Source of the DNA: Sedimentisphaera sp050251615
GTDB taxonomy: Bacteria > Planctomycetota > Phycisphaerae > Sedimentisphaerales > Sedimentisphaeraceae
Reading direction: 5' to 3'
Length of the DNA: 64,000 bases
NCBI GenBank assembly: GCA_050251615.1
Contig: JBFWMM010000004.1
Coordinates: forward strand, 19,438-83,437
Below, one piece after another: positions 42,867 through 50,474 of this stretch. A program made the translations under genes and the position numbers. Every line of letters begins with the position of its first letter. Position 1 is the first letter of the stretch. The notes beneath the pieces are model-generated. The model saw nothing but the letters and a program-made list of their open reading frames with translations. It was not told the DNA's origin and searched no databases.

Positions 42867-42908
42867 CTGTTTGCAACACAGGCAATGGTCTGTATTGCAG
42901 ACAGTTTT
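42867..42908 (+). terminator. Probable terminator after the kinase gene
   Basis: CTGTTTGCA (42867-42875) pairs with TGCAGACAG (42896-42904), with one G-T pair and a 20-nt loop, followed by TTTT. It lies 16 bp after the kinase stop and touches the convergent gene's stop. Confidence 0.5.
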
Positions 42909-43308
42909 ACTTCAAATCATCCGGAATCTCATCGAGCGACAATTCCGCGTCTTCAGCATTTCCCTTTTGCTCGGTTGCTTCAATTTTCGGGCAATCGCTC
43001 AAAAGCTCCGTAATAGTCTTTCCGCCACCGACTTTAATTTTGGAATTCGGAAGCTTATCCATGCACAAGAGCCACGGATTAAGGGAATCGTACAGAAGCT
43101 CGTTTGACAGGTCAAGAGGAGTTTCCTTGATATTGAGCATATCAACTTTGAAGCAACTGCTCACATAAACACAGCTGACCATCGACTCTGCCGACAACCT
43201 GAGGCGCAGTTTGTACATCAATTCTTCTTTAGCCTCATCGCCCGGCAGGACAGGCAGGCTCAGCGCCAGAGACGCAGACAACAACAAAACACATATCGCA
43301 GTTTTCAT
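42907..43308 (-). CDS. Small exported protein of unknown function
   Basis: 133 residues from the ATG at 43308, chosen because AAAGGT lies 9 bases upstream and a signal peptide then follows (MKTAICVLLLSASLALS). The mature part has three Cys in the first half (CVYVSSC and one later near WLLCM), a Gly-Gly-Gly turn and a very acidic C-terminus. No family recognised. It lies 82 bp downstream of the homocysteine methyltransferase gene. A GCCGGC inverted repeat (43325-43330 with 43340-43345) sits just before its ribosome binding site. Confidence 0.7.
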   Translation of the reverse strand: MKTAICVLLLSASLALSLPVLPGDEAKEELMYKLRLRLSAESMVSCVYVSSCFKVDMLNIKETPLDLSNELLYDSLNPWLLCMDKLPNSKIKVGGGKTITELLSDCPKIEATEQKGNAEDAELSLDEIPDDLK

Positions 43309-43390
43309 CTCATAATTACCTTTCGCCGGCAAACGCGACGCCGGCCACACACTATATCCTTTCGCAGGCAGCGAATTGCCCGCTCATACT

Positions 43391-45229
43391 TTAATCGATG
43401 CCCTCCAAAACGGAAAGTGCTATATCAATATTCGAAAAGGGAGCACTTACCACAAGCCCGTTCACCCTTTCTATGATAGCATCTATCATTTCAATTGCAA
43501 TTTCAAATCCCTCACGGCGTCCTTCTTCGCGCGTGGTGGTTTTTCTCATCCTCTCAAGCAGGCTCTGTGGAACAACAACCCCATCAACCTGATTTGCCAT
43601 AAATTCAGCGTTCTTAAGGCTTGCAAAGGGCCATATTCCCGCCAGAACAGGAATGTTCAATTCACCCACCATATCAAAGAATTGATGGAATTGGACAGGG
43701 TCGAAGATTGGCTGGGTTACGCAGTAATCTGCGCCTGCCTCAATTTTCTTATGCAGTCTCTCCAGCTCTTCATCGATATTTACAGCACCTGGATTCACCC
43801 CCACGCCAATGGTAAACTTGGTATAATCCTTCATGGGCTTGCCTGCAAAATCATGGCCTGAATTCAGAAGACCAGCAAACTTGACCATACCGATGGAATC
43901 AGTATCAGATACCGCTGTGATTTTCAGACCGGTATCTCCGCTTTTCGGCGCATCGCCTGTGATAATGAGCAGGTCGTTTACTTCAAACAACGAGGCGGCC
44001 TTCATATCAGCCTGGATGGCAAGAAGATTACGGTCTTTTGAGCAAAAATGCAGGAGCGGCTCGGCGCCTGCCTGCTTAAGCTTAATTGATGTGGCCAGAG
44101 CAGACTGGGAAAACTTCGCGCGCGGGCTGTCCGGTATGTTTACCACATCCACGCCTCTACGCATACATTCGACCGCCTTTTCAACTATGCTGTCAACATT
44201 TATTGTTACGGGCGGCGTTATCTCGATGCTCTTTATAAACTCTCCGTTTGCCAGCTTTCTTCCCAGCGCACTGCGGTCTTCCAGTTTGACTTTTGCGCTG
44301 TAATCTTCGCCCTGCTCCAGAACAAGCGTAGCTGCAGCCGTGCCTGCTCGCGAAGTACCGTCAATAAAGCGAACGGCCTTCGCCGCCTCCTCGATGTGGG
44401 CGCTCTTAGTCCCACAGCAGCCTCCGATAATCCTGACACCTATATGATACAGACGCTTTGCATATTCGGTAAAGTATTCAGGGGTATTGTTGTATATTGT
44501 TCTGCCGAGATGTGTTTCAGGCGTTCCCACGTTAGGCATAACGCACAGCGGCTTAATGAATTTGCCGCTCTTTTCGATTACCCTGCTCATCAGGCGGAAC
44601 ATATCCATAGGGCCAAGTGAGCAGTTCAGGCCAAGCGCAAAGACGTTGTCAATTTTGGAAATTCTTTCGAGTACCATGCAAACCAAGCTTGCATCATCAT
44701 CACGCCAATCAGCTGAGGGACGGTGGAGAGCGATTATCTCTTTATTAGTAATCTTTTTTGCCGCGCTAAGAGCAATTTCGAGAATCTCAACATCAGGGAA
44801 AGTCTCAAAGATGAAAAAATCGACGCCTGCCTTGTCGAGTATGGAAATCTGTTCGCGATATGCCTCGAATATCTCATCGGCATCGTCGCAACCGAAAATC
44901 GGCCCCACAGAACCTGCAACAAGGCAATCGCCTTCCGCGCTTTTTGCGCATTGTCTTGCCAGCTCAACACCTTTTACGTTTATCTGCTCAATCCTTTCGC
45001 TCAAAGCAAACGGGGCAAGCATAATCCTGTTCGCGCCGTAGGTGTTGGTTTCGATAAAATCGCAACCGGCTTTGATATACTCGTTATGTATGTCTTTCAC
45101 CTTATCAGGCAGACTGCAATTAGCCTCTTCAAAGCATGTGTTTACAAACACTCCCTTATCAATGAGGGCTGTACCGAGGGCGCCGTCTCCGACTACCACC
45201 CCTTTACTAAGTTTTTCCGGTAAGTTCAT
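43391..45229 (-). CDS. Bifunctional homocysteine S-methyltransferase / 5,10-methylenetetrahydrofolate reductase
   Basis: 612 residues, two enzymes in one chain. Residues 1-290 are a homocysteine methyltransferase barrel with GDGALGTAL, FIETNTYGAN and the zinc ligands Cys in LGLNCSLG and in GGCCGT. Residues about 320-612 are a MetF-type flavin barrel with SIEITPP, DVVNIPD, LLIITGDAPKSGD and YCVTQPIFD. This is the YitJ-like architecture: MetF makes methyl-THF and the first domain methylates homocysteine. It lies 45 bp after a pterin-binding methyltransferase gene, suggesting both serve methionine synthesis. Confidence 0.92.
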   Translation of the reverse strand: MNLPEKLSKGVVVGDGALGTALIDKGVFVNTCFEEANCSLPDKVKDIHNEYIKAGCDFIETNTYGANRIMLAPFALSERIEQINVKGVELARQCAKSAEGDCLVAGSVGPIFGCDDADEIFEAYREQISILDKAGVDFFIFETFPDVEILEIALSAAKKITNKEIIALHRPSADWRDDDASLVCMVLERISKIDNVFALGLNCSLGPMDMFRLMSRVIEKSGKFIKPLCVMPNVGTPETHLGRTIYNNTPEYFTEYAKRLYHIGVRIIGGCCGTKSAHIEEAAKAVRFIDGTSRAGTAAATLVLEQGEDYSAKVKLEDRSALGRKLANGEFIKSIEITPPVTINVDSIVEKAVECMRRGVDVVNIPDSPRAKFSQSALATSIKLKQAGAEPLLHFCSKDRNLLAIQADMKAASLFEVNDLLIITGDAPKSGDTGLKITAVSDTDSIGMVKFAGLLNSGHDFAGKPMKDYTKFTIGVGVNPGAVNIDEELERLHKKIEAGADYCVTQPIFDPVQFHQFFDMVGELNIPVLAGIWPFASLKNAEFMANQVDGVVVPQSLLERMRKTTTREEGRREGFEIAIEMIDAIIERVNGLVVSAPFSNIDIALSVLEGID

Positions 45230-45274
45230 TCCCTCATCTCCTGCATTCTGTAATTTTGACAGTATTGAAAATCG

Positions 45275-46219
45275 TTACTTCCTCTGTGAGCTGCAATAAT
45301 TGGTTATCAAAGTCATAGCGTTCATAATAGAATCCGCATCGCCATTGAGCTTCGCGAAGCTGTCAACAAGCTCAAGCAACTCAGGCTGCGGTTCATCGTC
45401 AAAGAGCTTGCCGCAGACGTTTACGATTCCAGCATCAAGCCCGTATTCGCAGGCCTTTGCAAGATATGCCACAGTAATCGGTAGCTTGGGCCCGGGCAGG
45501 TTGCGGAAGCAGTTACTTATGCCGAGCGAAAAATGCACGCCTGCGTATTTCCGAGAATTGGCCATCGCTTTGATGGATTCAAACGCAAGCCATGTGCGCC
45601 CTGGTTCGCCCGGGTTCATGGGCAAGTCAATGGCAATCGGAAACGCGGCGGTGTCGTAGTATATGTCGCTCGGGGTAAAGCCGCTGGCGAGCGCCGTATC
45701 GAGGACCAGGCCGGTACGCTCAAGTACACTGTTCAGAGCTTCTTCAGCTGTCGTGAGAACACCTTCAGTCATCATCAGAGCGATGAATACATAGGGCATA
45801 TCCTTTGCCAGAGGAAAGAGAACATCCATATTGCCGGGCTTGATGGAGTTGACCATGGGGCGCAGATCTGCTGAGACGCCCGTAGAGTACCAGGCGCGCA
45901 ATCCCTCAATGACAAGCTCATCGTTGCTGCTGTCTATGCAGGCGGGGATTCCACAACCACTTTCAGCCACCAGCGTTACAAAAGTACGCATCAGCTCTGC
46001 GGCTCTATCGGCGTTCTCTGCAAAGTAATCATCCACATTCACATCGATATACGAAGCGCCCTTTTCGGCCTGTTCTATGATTTTGGCCTTGATCGCATTA
46101 AGCGCAACGGCCTTTTCATCCGTATCATCAAAAACCTCGCGCATCAGCTTCCCCATTGAGGGTATGGAAGCATGCACGGATTCGCCTATTTTAATGAAGT
46201 TTTTGTATTCATCCCTCAT
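45275..46219 (-). CDS. Pterin-binding (methyltetrahydrofolate) methyltransferase, AcsE/MetH-domain type
   Basis: 314 residues forming a single pterin-binding barrel. It opens with a GE-type strand (KIGESVHASIPSM), then GASYIDVNVDDYF, ACIDSSNDELVIEGLRAW, MVNSIKPGNMD, and late HFSLGISNCFRNLPG, the hallmark of methyl-THF corrinoid methyltransferases and the MetH folate domain. It would move the methyl group of methyl-THF to a corrinoid or other acceptor. First gene after a perfect sigma70-type promoter, upstream of the homocysteine methyltransferase/MetF fusion. No corrinoid-binding domain protein is nearby. Confidence 0.85.
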   Translation of the reverse strand: MRDEYKNFIKIGESVHASIPSMGKLMREVFDDTDEKAVALNAIKAKIIEQAEKGASYIDVNVDDYFAENADRAAELMRTFVTLVAESGCGIPACIDSSNDELVIEGLRAWYSTGVSADLRPMVNSIKPGNMDVLFPLAKDMPYVFIALMMTEGVLTTAEEALNSVLERTGLVLDTALASGFTPSDIYYDTAAFPIAIDLPMNPGEPGRTWLAFESIKAMANSRKYAGVHFSLGISNCFRNLPGPKLPITVAYLAKACEYGLDAGIVNVCGKLFDDEPQPELLELVDSFAKLNGDADSIMNAMTLITNYCSSQRK

Positions 46220-46262
46220 TTATCACCTCACAATCACAAAAGTGTTTTTATCAGAAGCGCGG

Positions 46263-46290
46263 ATTATACTTTGCACCTGAAACCTGTCAA
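46263..46290 (-). promoter_or_regulatory. Consensus sigma70-type promoter for the one-carbon operon
   Basis: Minus-strand TTGACA (46290-46285) and TATAAT (46268-46263), both perfect hexamers with 16-bp spacing, lie 43 bp upstream of the methyltransferase ATG. I saw no SAM or cobalamin riboswitch pattern in the short leader. Confidence 0.7.
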
Positions 46291-46312
46291 CATAGGCTCT
46301 CATAGCGCGGGC

Positions 46313-47170
46313 TTAATGGCCGTATATCGGAATCCGCAGCTTATCCGCCAGCATAATTGTATCTGCCTTGTCTATGATAAACGTCTTTCCCGCTTCTATA
46401 ACAACGCATCCGGCCTTTGCCTCGCTGAGCGCAAGGATAGTGTCAACGCCTATGCAAGGCACATCAAAACGCATATCCTGCCCGGGCTTGGCGGTCTTTA
46501 TCAGGGTCCAGCCGCCGCTCTTGCAGTATTTGCCGGCACGCTCAATCATCTTTGCAGTGCCTTCGATCGCCTCTACCGCTATAACTTCTTTATTCTTAAC
46601 GGCAATTGCCTGCCCCACGTCCAGCCGCCCCATCTCTTTCACTATCTCCCAGCCGTACTCAATATCGGCAAGAAGATTATCGGGGAGCCGTCTGGTCGTC
46701 ATAAGGCCCTTATCTGCCAAATTATCTTTGCTGTATTTCGTCGAATCAACCAAGTTTATACCTCCGGTTGCGAGTTCATCTGCTATCGCGCAGAGAATTG
46801 TGTCGTTTTGCCAATTTGTCCGACAGAGTCGGTAGAGCATCTTCAAAACGCGCCAGTCCGGCAGGTACGACAGTATCATCCGAAAAACCCCGGTGCTGTA
46901 GATGTCTGCCTTGGCCACGCGCCCTGCCATAATGGTTTCGCTTGCTCCAAATCGCCTGAGCCATTTTATCCAGTTTCCAAGGCGGCTTATCGGGACAGTA
47001 TGAAAGAAATCGCACAGCTCTTCAAGGGCAGGGTCGGCATTGCCCGCTATCGCAACACAGGCTACCTTCGCACCGCTACGCCTGATGGCGCAGGCGATAT
47101 TGTAAGGCAGACGTCCCTGACCCGCGATAAGCCCTACAACTCTGCTTTCAGAGGACTGCGTCAATATCAT
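46313..47170 (-). CDS. lpxI: UDP-2,3-diacylglucosamine diphosphatase LpxI
   Basis: 285 residues of the LpxI family (formerly DUF1009): GLIAGQGRLPYNIACAIRRSG at the start, the middle GASETIMAGRVAKADIYS block, and a C-terminal region with CIGVDTILALSEAKAG and ADKLRIPIYGH. LpxI makes lipid X from UDP-2,3-diacylglucosamine, replacing LpxH in many non-gamma-proteobacteria. Its start overlaps the lpxD stop by 4 bp, so two lipid A genes are translationally coupled. Their presence argues for an LPS-type outer membrane. Confidence 0.92.
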   Translation of the reverse strand: MILTQSSESRVVGLIAGQGRLPYNIACAIRRSGAKVACVAIAGNADPALEELCDFFHTVPISRLGNWIKWLRRFGASETIMAGRVAKADIYSTGVFRMILSYLPDWRVLKMLYRLCRTNWQNDTILCAIADELATGGINLVDSTKYSKDNLADKGLMTTRRLPDNLLADIEYGWEIVKEMGRLDVGQAIAVKNKEVIAVEAIEGTAKMIERAGKYCKSGGWTLIKTAKPGQDMRFDVPCIGVDTILALSEAKAGCVVIEAGKTFIIDKADTIMLADKLRIPIYGH

Positions 47171-48201
47171 CCGTCCTTGTTTTCGAGGCTTTTGAGCTTG
47201 CGTTCAAGCTGTCTTATTTGTTTGCGCATTTCGTGTAGATGCCCCATCGAGACATACATTTTCTTCGCGTCCATTTCGTCTATCGCCGGCTGGCCGAGAA
47301 GGCGCTTGCCGTCCGGAACATCATTGATGACTGCGGATTTTCCGCCAACCATAACCATATTGCCCATCTTGATATGCCCCACTACGGCGCTCTGCCCGCC
47401 GAGTACGCAGTACATGCCAAGCTCTGCGGTTCCGGCTATACCGACCTGCGGCACAAGCAGACAGCCCTGCCCAAGTATCGCACCGTGACCTATCACAACG
47501 CTGTCTCCGATCTTCGAGCCGCGCCCTATAACGGTATCCCGCATCGAGCCGCGCTCAATAGCGGCATTTGCTCCGATTTCTACATCATCCTCGAGGATAA
47601 CCGAACAGATATGAGGGATCTTATGGTGTAATCCGTCATGTGAGGCAAACCCGAAACCATCCTGCCCGACAGTACAATTTGCCTGCAAGATCACCCTGTC
47701 TCCCAATGTGCAACTGTCATAGACAACCGCGTTGGGGTAGAGAATGCAACCGGTGCCGATTTTAGTAGAGCGGCCGACGAACACACCCGGGTAAAGCACG
47801 CAGCCTGCGCCGATCTCAGCATCTTCATCTATGAAAACGTTTTCATAGACAGTGCACCCCGCAGCAATTTTTGCGGTTTCGCTTATGGAGGCCTTCGCGC
47901 TTATGGAGGCCTCGCGGTGCTGCCTGTGCCCGAACATATACTCCACTATCACACAGAATGCGTAGTACGGATCGTCCGTTATCAGCTGAGCGCCGGCGGA
48001 AGTCTGCGCCTGCTTATCAAGTATTACAGCATCTGCAGCGGTGTCGGCAAGATGCCGAGCGTATTTCTTGTTGGAAAGAAACGTAATGGCGCCTTTGCCG
48101 GCCTCTTGTATAGGCTGAGCTGATGTTATTATCGTGGTCTCATCGCCCACTATTGAACCGCCGACCTTTTCGGCAAGCTCTTTAAGGGTAAATTCTCGCA
48201 T
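47167..48201 (-). CDS. lpxD: UDP-3-O-acylglucosamine N-acyltransferase
   Basis: 344 residues from the ATG at 48201; a GTG three codons earlier (48210) is also in frame and neither has a strong ribosome binding site. The N-terminal uridine-binding domain (1-100) has TFLSNKKYARHL. The left-handed beta helix (about 105-315) is built of hexapeptide repeats, with VGQDGFGFAS and the catalytic His in the SVVIGHGAI turn. A short C-terminal coiled coil (MRKQIRQLERKLKSL) follows. LpxD adds the second acyl chain in lipid A synthesis. Coupled to lpxI. Confidence 0.95.
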   Translation of the reverse strand: MREFTLKELAEKVGGSIVGDETTIITSAQPIQEAGKGAITFLSNKKYARHLADTAADAVILDKQAQTSAGAQLITDDPYYAFCVIVEYMFGHRQHREASISAKASISETAKIAAGCTVYENVFIDEDAEIGAGCVLYPGVFVGRSTKIGTGCILYPNAVVYDSCTLGDRVILQANCTVGQDGFGFASHDGLHHKIPHICSVILEDDVEIGANAAIERGSMRDTVIGRGSKIGDSVVIGHGAILGQGCLLVPQVGIAGTAELGMYCVLGGQSAVVGHIKMGNMVMVGGKSAVINDVPDGKRLLGQPAIDEMDAKKMYVSMGHLHEMRKQIRQLERKLKSLENKDG

Positions 48202-48238
48202 GTCTTTCACGTCCGGTTAATTAATAATAGAATTGGAT

Positions 48239-48266
48239 AATATAGCGCAAAAAGACATTTTTGCAA
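48239..48266 (-). promoter_or_regulatory. Candidate promoter for lpxD-lpxI
   Basis: Minus-strand TTGCAA (48266-48261) and TATATT (48244-48239) with 16-bp spacing lie about 38 bp upstream of the lpxD ATG. Confidence 0.5.
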
Positions 48267-48280
48267 GAAATCATTGCTCC

Positions 48281-48778
48281 TTAGAGCTTCATTGTGTACT
48301 TATAATCGTCCATCACGAATCCACTTCCAATGTCAGTAACAAGAGAAGCGGATTTAACAAAGCCGAGTTTTTCGTAAGCGGCTATCGAACCGGAATTGTT
48401 TTTGTTTACCGTCAGATAAATTTCACCTGCACCAAGCTCAGCGCAAATATTTTTGATAAGCTCGATCATCATCCGCGCGATACCCTTGCCGCGGTACTCT
48501 TTACGTACATAAAATTTGCTCAGCATTACCTTCCCGCATTCAGGCTTCAACGCAAAATAGCCGGCATCTTCATTACCGACCCTCGCCAGGTAATATATCC
48601 AACCCTCACCTATATGACCGCGCATAGCCTCATCACTCTGAAACTTGTCGAGCATATAGTCAACCTGATCTGCGCCGACAATCGGTACGTAATGTTCAGT
48701 CCAGATATGCCGAGCGAGCTGCGCACAGCGTTTAATCTGCGATTCGCTGCTTATTCTCTCAAAGTCAGTCACAATCAC
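48281..48778 (-). CDS. GNAT-family N-acetyltransferase
   Basis: 165 residues with the GNAT core: the acetyl-CoA loop VRKEYRGKGIARMMIEL (the R-G-x-G-I/A motif), the preceding KVMLSKFYV strand, and the late NNSGSIAAYEKLGFVKS segment. These features are typical of peptide- or small-amine acetyltransferases of the RimI/PaiA type. It starts 1 bp after the dapB stop, so it is co-translated with dapB. Substrate unknown. Confidence 0.88.
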   Translation of the reverse strand: MIVTDFERISSESQIKRCAQLARHIWTEHYVPIVGADQVDYMLDKFQSDEAMRGHIGEGWIYYLARVGNEDAGYFALKPECGKVMLSKFYVRKEYRGKGIARMMIELIKNICAELGAGEIYLTVNKNNSGSIAAYEKLGFVKSASLVTDIGSGFVMDDYKYTMKL

Positions 48779-48779
48779 C

Positions 48780-49571
48780 TCATAGACCGAGTACGTCTTT
48801 CATACTGTATCTTCCGGGCTTCCTGCCCACTATCCACTGTGCCGCACGTATCGCACCGCGAACGAAATTATCACGGTTATGAGCACGATGTTCCACTATT
48901 ACAGTTTCGCCAAGAGTGGAGTAAATCACTTCATGATAACCGATAATGTCTCCTCCGCGTACGGCGTGCATACCGATCTCACCTTTCCTGCGAAGCGCAT
49001 CCCTGCCTTCACGGCCATGCTGAAGGGCCTTATTAACATCAAGGCCTGCGCCCTCTGCTACCCTTTCAGCAAGAGTAATTGCCGAACCGCTGGGAGCATC
49101 TTTCTTGAACCTGTGATGATGTTCGACGATTTCAATGTCGTACTCTTCGCCAAGCTTCTCGGCAAACTGCCCCACCATCTCAAAAAGAACATTCATACCG
49201 ACACTCATATTCGTGGCCTGAACCAGTGGTACCTTTTTCGCCAGCTCATCAAGTCTAGCAAACTGCTCGTCAGTAAGGCCGGTTGTACCCATTATGAGGG
49301 CTGTTTTTGTCGCGGCGCAGTAGTCAATCGTATCATCTGCCGCAGTTGCAAGGGTGAAATCAATCATAACATCCGCGTTTGCCGGCTTTTCGCTTGTCAG
49401 GCAGACGCCGATTTTTCCAACACCGGCGACTTCTCCGGCGTCTTTGCCAAGCTGATTGCTTGACGGATGTTCAAGCGCCGCTACTATATCAAATTTGCCA
49501 CTCTCAAGGGCAAGAGCAAGAATTCGCTGCCCCATACGCCCTGCGGCACCGTTTATTACGAGCTTAATCAT
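48780..49571 (-). CDS. dapB: 4-hydroxy-tetrahydrodipicolinate reductase
   Basis: 263 residues from the ATG at 49571 (AGGAG 9 bases upstream); an ATG two codons earlier is too close to that site. Dinucleotide motif INGAAGRMGQ at the start, GTTGL in the middle, and the signature EHHHRFKKDAPSGSA with the catalytic His and Lys. DapB is the second step of the diaminopimelate/lysine branch and feeds peptidoglycan. Followed by a GNAT gene. Confidence 0.95.
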   Translation of the reverse strand: MIKLVINGAAGRMGQRILALALESGKFDIVAALEHPSSNQLGKDAGEVAGVGKIGVCLTSEKPANADVMIDFTLATAADDTIDYCAATKTALIMGTTGLTDEQFARLDELAKKVPLVQATNMSVGMNVLFEMVGQFAEKLGEEYDIEIVEHHHRFKKDAPSGSAITLAERVAEGAGLDVNKALQHGREGRDALRRKGEIGMHAVRGGDIIGYHEVIYSTLGETVIVEHRAHNRDNFVRGAIRAAQWIVGRKPGRYSMKDVLGL

Positions 49572-49596
49572 AAGCATATTCTCCTGGTCTAATTTG

Positions 49597-49624
49597 TATT
49601 TACAAAAAAGTAATCTATTGACAA
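49597..49624 (-). promoter_or_regulatory. Candidate promoter for dapB
   Basis: Minus-strand TTGTCA (49624-49619) and TAAATA (49602-49597) with 16-bp spacing, 25 bp upstream of the dapB ATG. Confidence 0.4.
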
Positions 49625-49676
49625 AGCAACTCGCACTCTGACAATGAACAAGTTAGTTAATATATCAGTAAAAGTA

Positions 49677-49704
49677 TTGTCTTGCAAGTAATTTAACTTA
49701 TACA
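49677..49704 (+). promoter_or_regulatory. Candidate promoter for the glycine-zipper lipoprotein gene
   Basis: TTGTCT (49677-49682) and TATACA (49699-49704) with 16-bp spacing, 21 bp upstream of the ATG, which has AAGGACAG just before it. Confidence 0.45.
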
Positions 49705-49725
49705 TCAATCAACAAGGACAGAAAA

Positions 49726-50142
49726 ATGAAAAAGGTTTTAGCACTTACAGTTGTTCTGGCAACCGTTTTTTCAGCCGTTTTTGTAACAGGTTGCCAGAAT
49801 GATGCAGGTAACGGGGCATTGATTGGCTCCCTTGCAGGCGCGGCAATCGGACAGGCCGCAGGCGGGGATAGCAAATCAACGCTGATCGGCGCGGGGGTAG
49901 GCGGCGCTGTCGGATACGGCGTAGGCGCTCATTCGGACAGCAAGAAGACGAAAACAACGCAAACCGCACAGTCCGCTGAGACAGCCACAGCTCCTGAAGC
50001 TACGGTTTGGGTGGAAAACAGCGACGGGTCAAAAACACCGGTCAAACTGGTATTCAGCAACGGCTTATGGACAGGCCCCAAGGGCGAGACGTACTCCTCG
50101 CTCCCCGACGCAACAGTGCTCAAGACAGTTTACGGGAAGTAA
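49726..50142 (+). CDS. Glycine-zipper lipoprotein
   Basis: 138 residues. Lipoprotein signal with lipobox VTGC (Cys23). Residues about 28-66 form a glycine-zipper double membrane segment rich in GxxxG spacing (GALIGSLAGAAIGQAAGG and GAGVGGAVGYGVGA). A Ser/Thr/Lys-rich linker follows, then a small C-terminal region with VWVENSDGSKTPVKL. Such proteins are common small outer-membrane lipoproteins whose role is usually structural or unknown. It has its own promoter-like pair, and no partner gene. Confidence 0.82.
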   Translation: MKKVLALTVVLATVFSAVFVTGCQNDAGNGALIGSLAGAAIGQAAGGDSKSTLIGAGVGGAVGYGVGAHSDSKKTKTTQTAQSAETATAPEATVWVENSDGSKTPVKLVFSNGLWTGPKGETYSSLPDATVLKTVYGK

Positions 50143-50151
50143 ACAAGGGAT

Positions 50152-50459
50152 TTGAATGCATTTTGCGGTAGGGCATTTTGCGGCAATCCGTTCAGGCGCT
50201 CGCCCGTAACGGTTGGTACTGTCGTGGCTATGGTGATTTTCACGGCTCTGGCCACGATGTGCAAATACCCGCAAATGTTTTTTACGCTGTCAATCCCTGC
50301 TTTACAGAATATGCGGATCTGGACATTTCTGGCCTACCCGCTCGTTCAGCAGGGATTGTCGGTTTTCAACCTTTAACTGCATCTCTCTGCTCATTCTGGG
50401 CAGTTTTATTCGCCCTGTTGATAATAACAGCCATCATAAGGGGCGGCGAAAAAAAGTAG
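50152..50459 (+). pseudogene. Uncertain small membrane ORF(s), possibly a frameshifted membrane-protein remnant
   Basis: No confident gene lies in the 332 bp between the lipoprotein and GH31 genes. A TTG-started frame (50152-50376) encodes a hydrophobic helix (VTVGTVVAMVIFTALATM) and a WTFLAYPLVQQGLSVFNL end loosely resembling the start of rhomboid proteins. A second frame (50178-50459) ends in another hydrophobic helix (FWAVLFALLIITAIIR), and after a one-base shift near 50371 a third frame reads FNCISLLILGSFIRPV. Hydrophobic segments scattered over three frames suggest a decayed or mis-sequenced membrane protein, but chance is possible. Confidence 0.25.
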
Positions 50460-50474
50460 AAGGGAAACAAAAGG

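Noticed and set aside
45230..46312. SAM or cobalamin riboswitch before the methionine genes
   Set aside because: The leader after the consensus promoter is only about 36 nt, too short for either riboswitch, and no conserved core was seen.
46172..47488. 438-residue plus-strand open frame
   Set aside because: It is antisense to lpxI and the end of lpxD, both of which are clear; composition (many His, Arg, Cys) is typical of a shadow frame.
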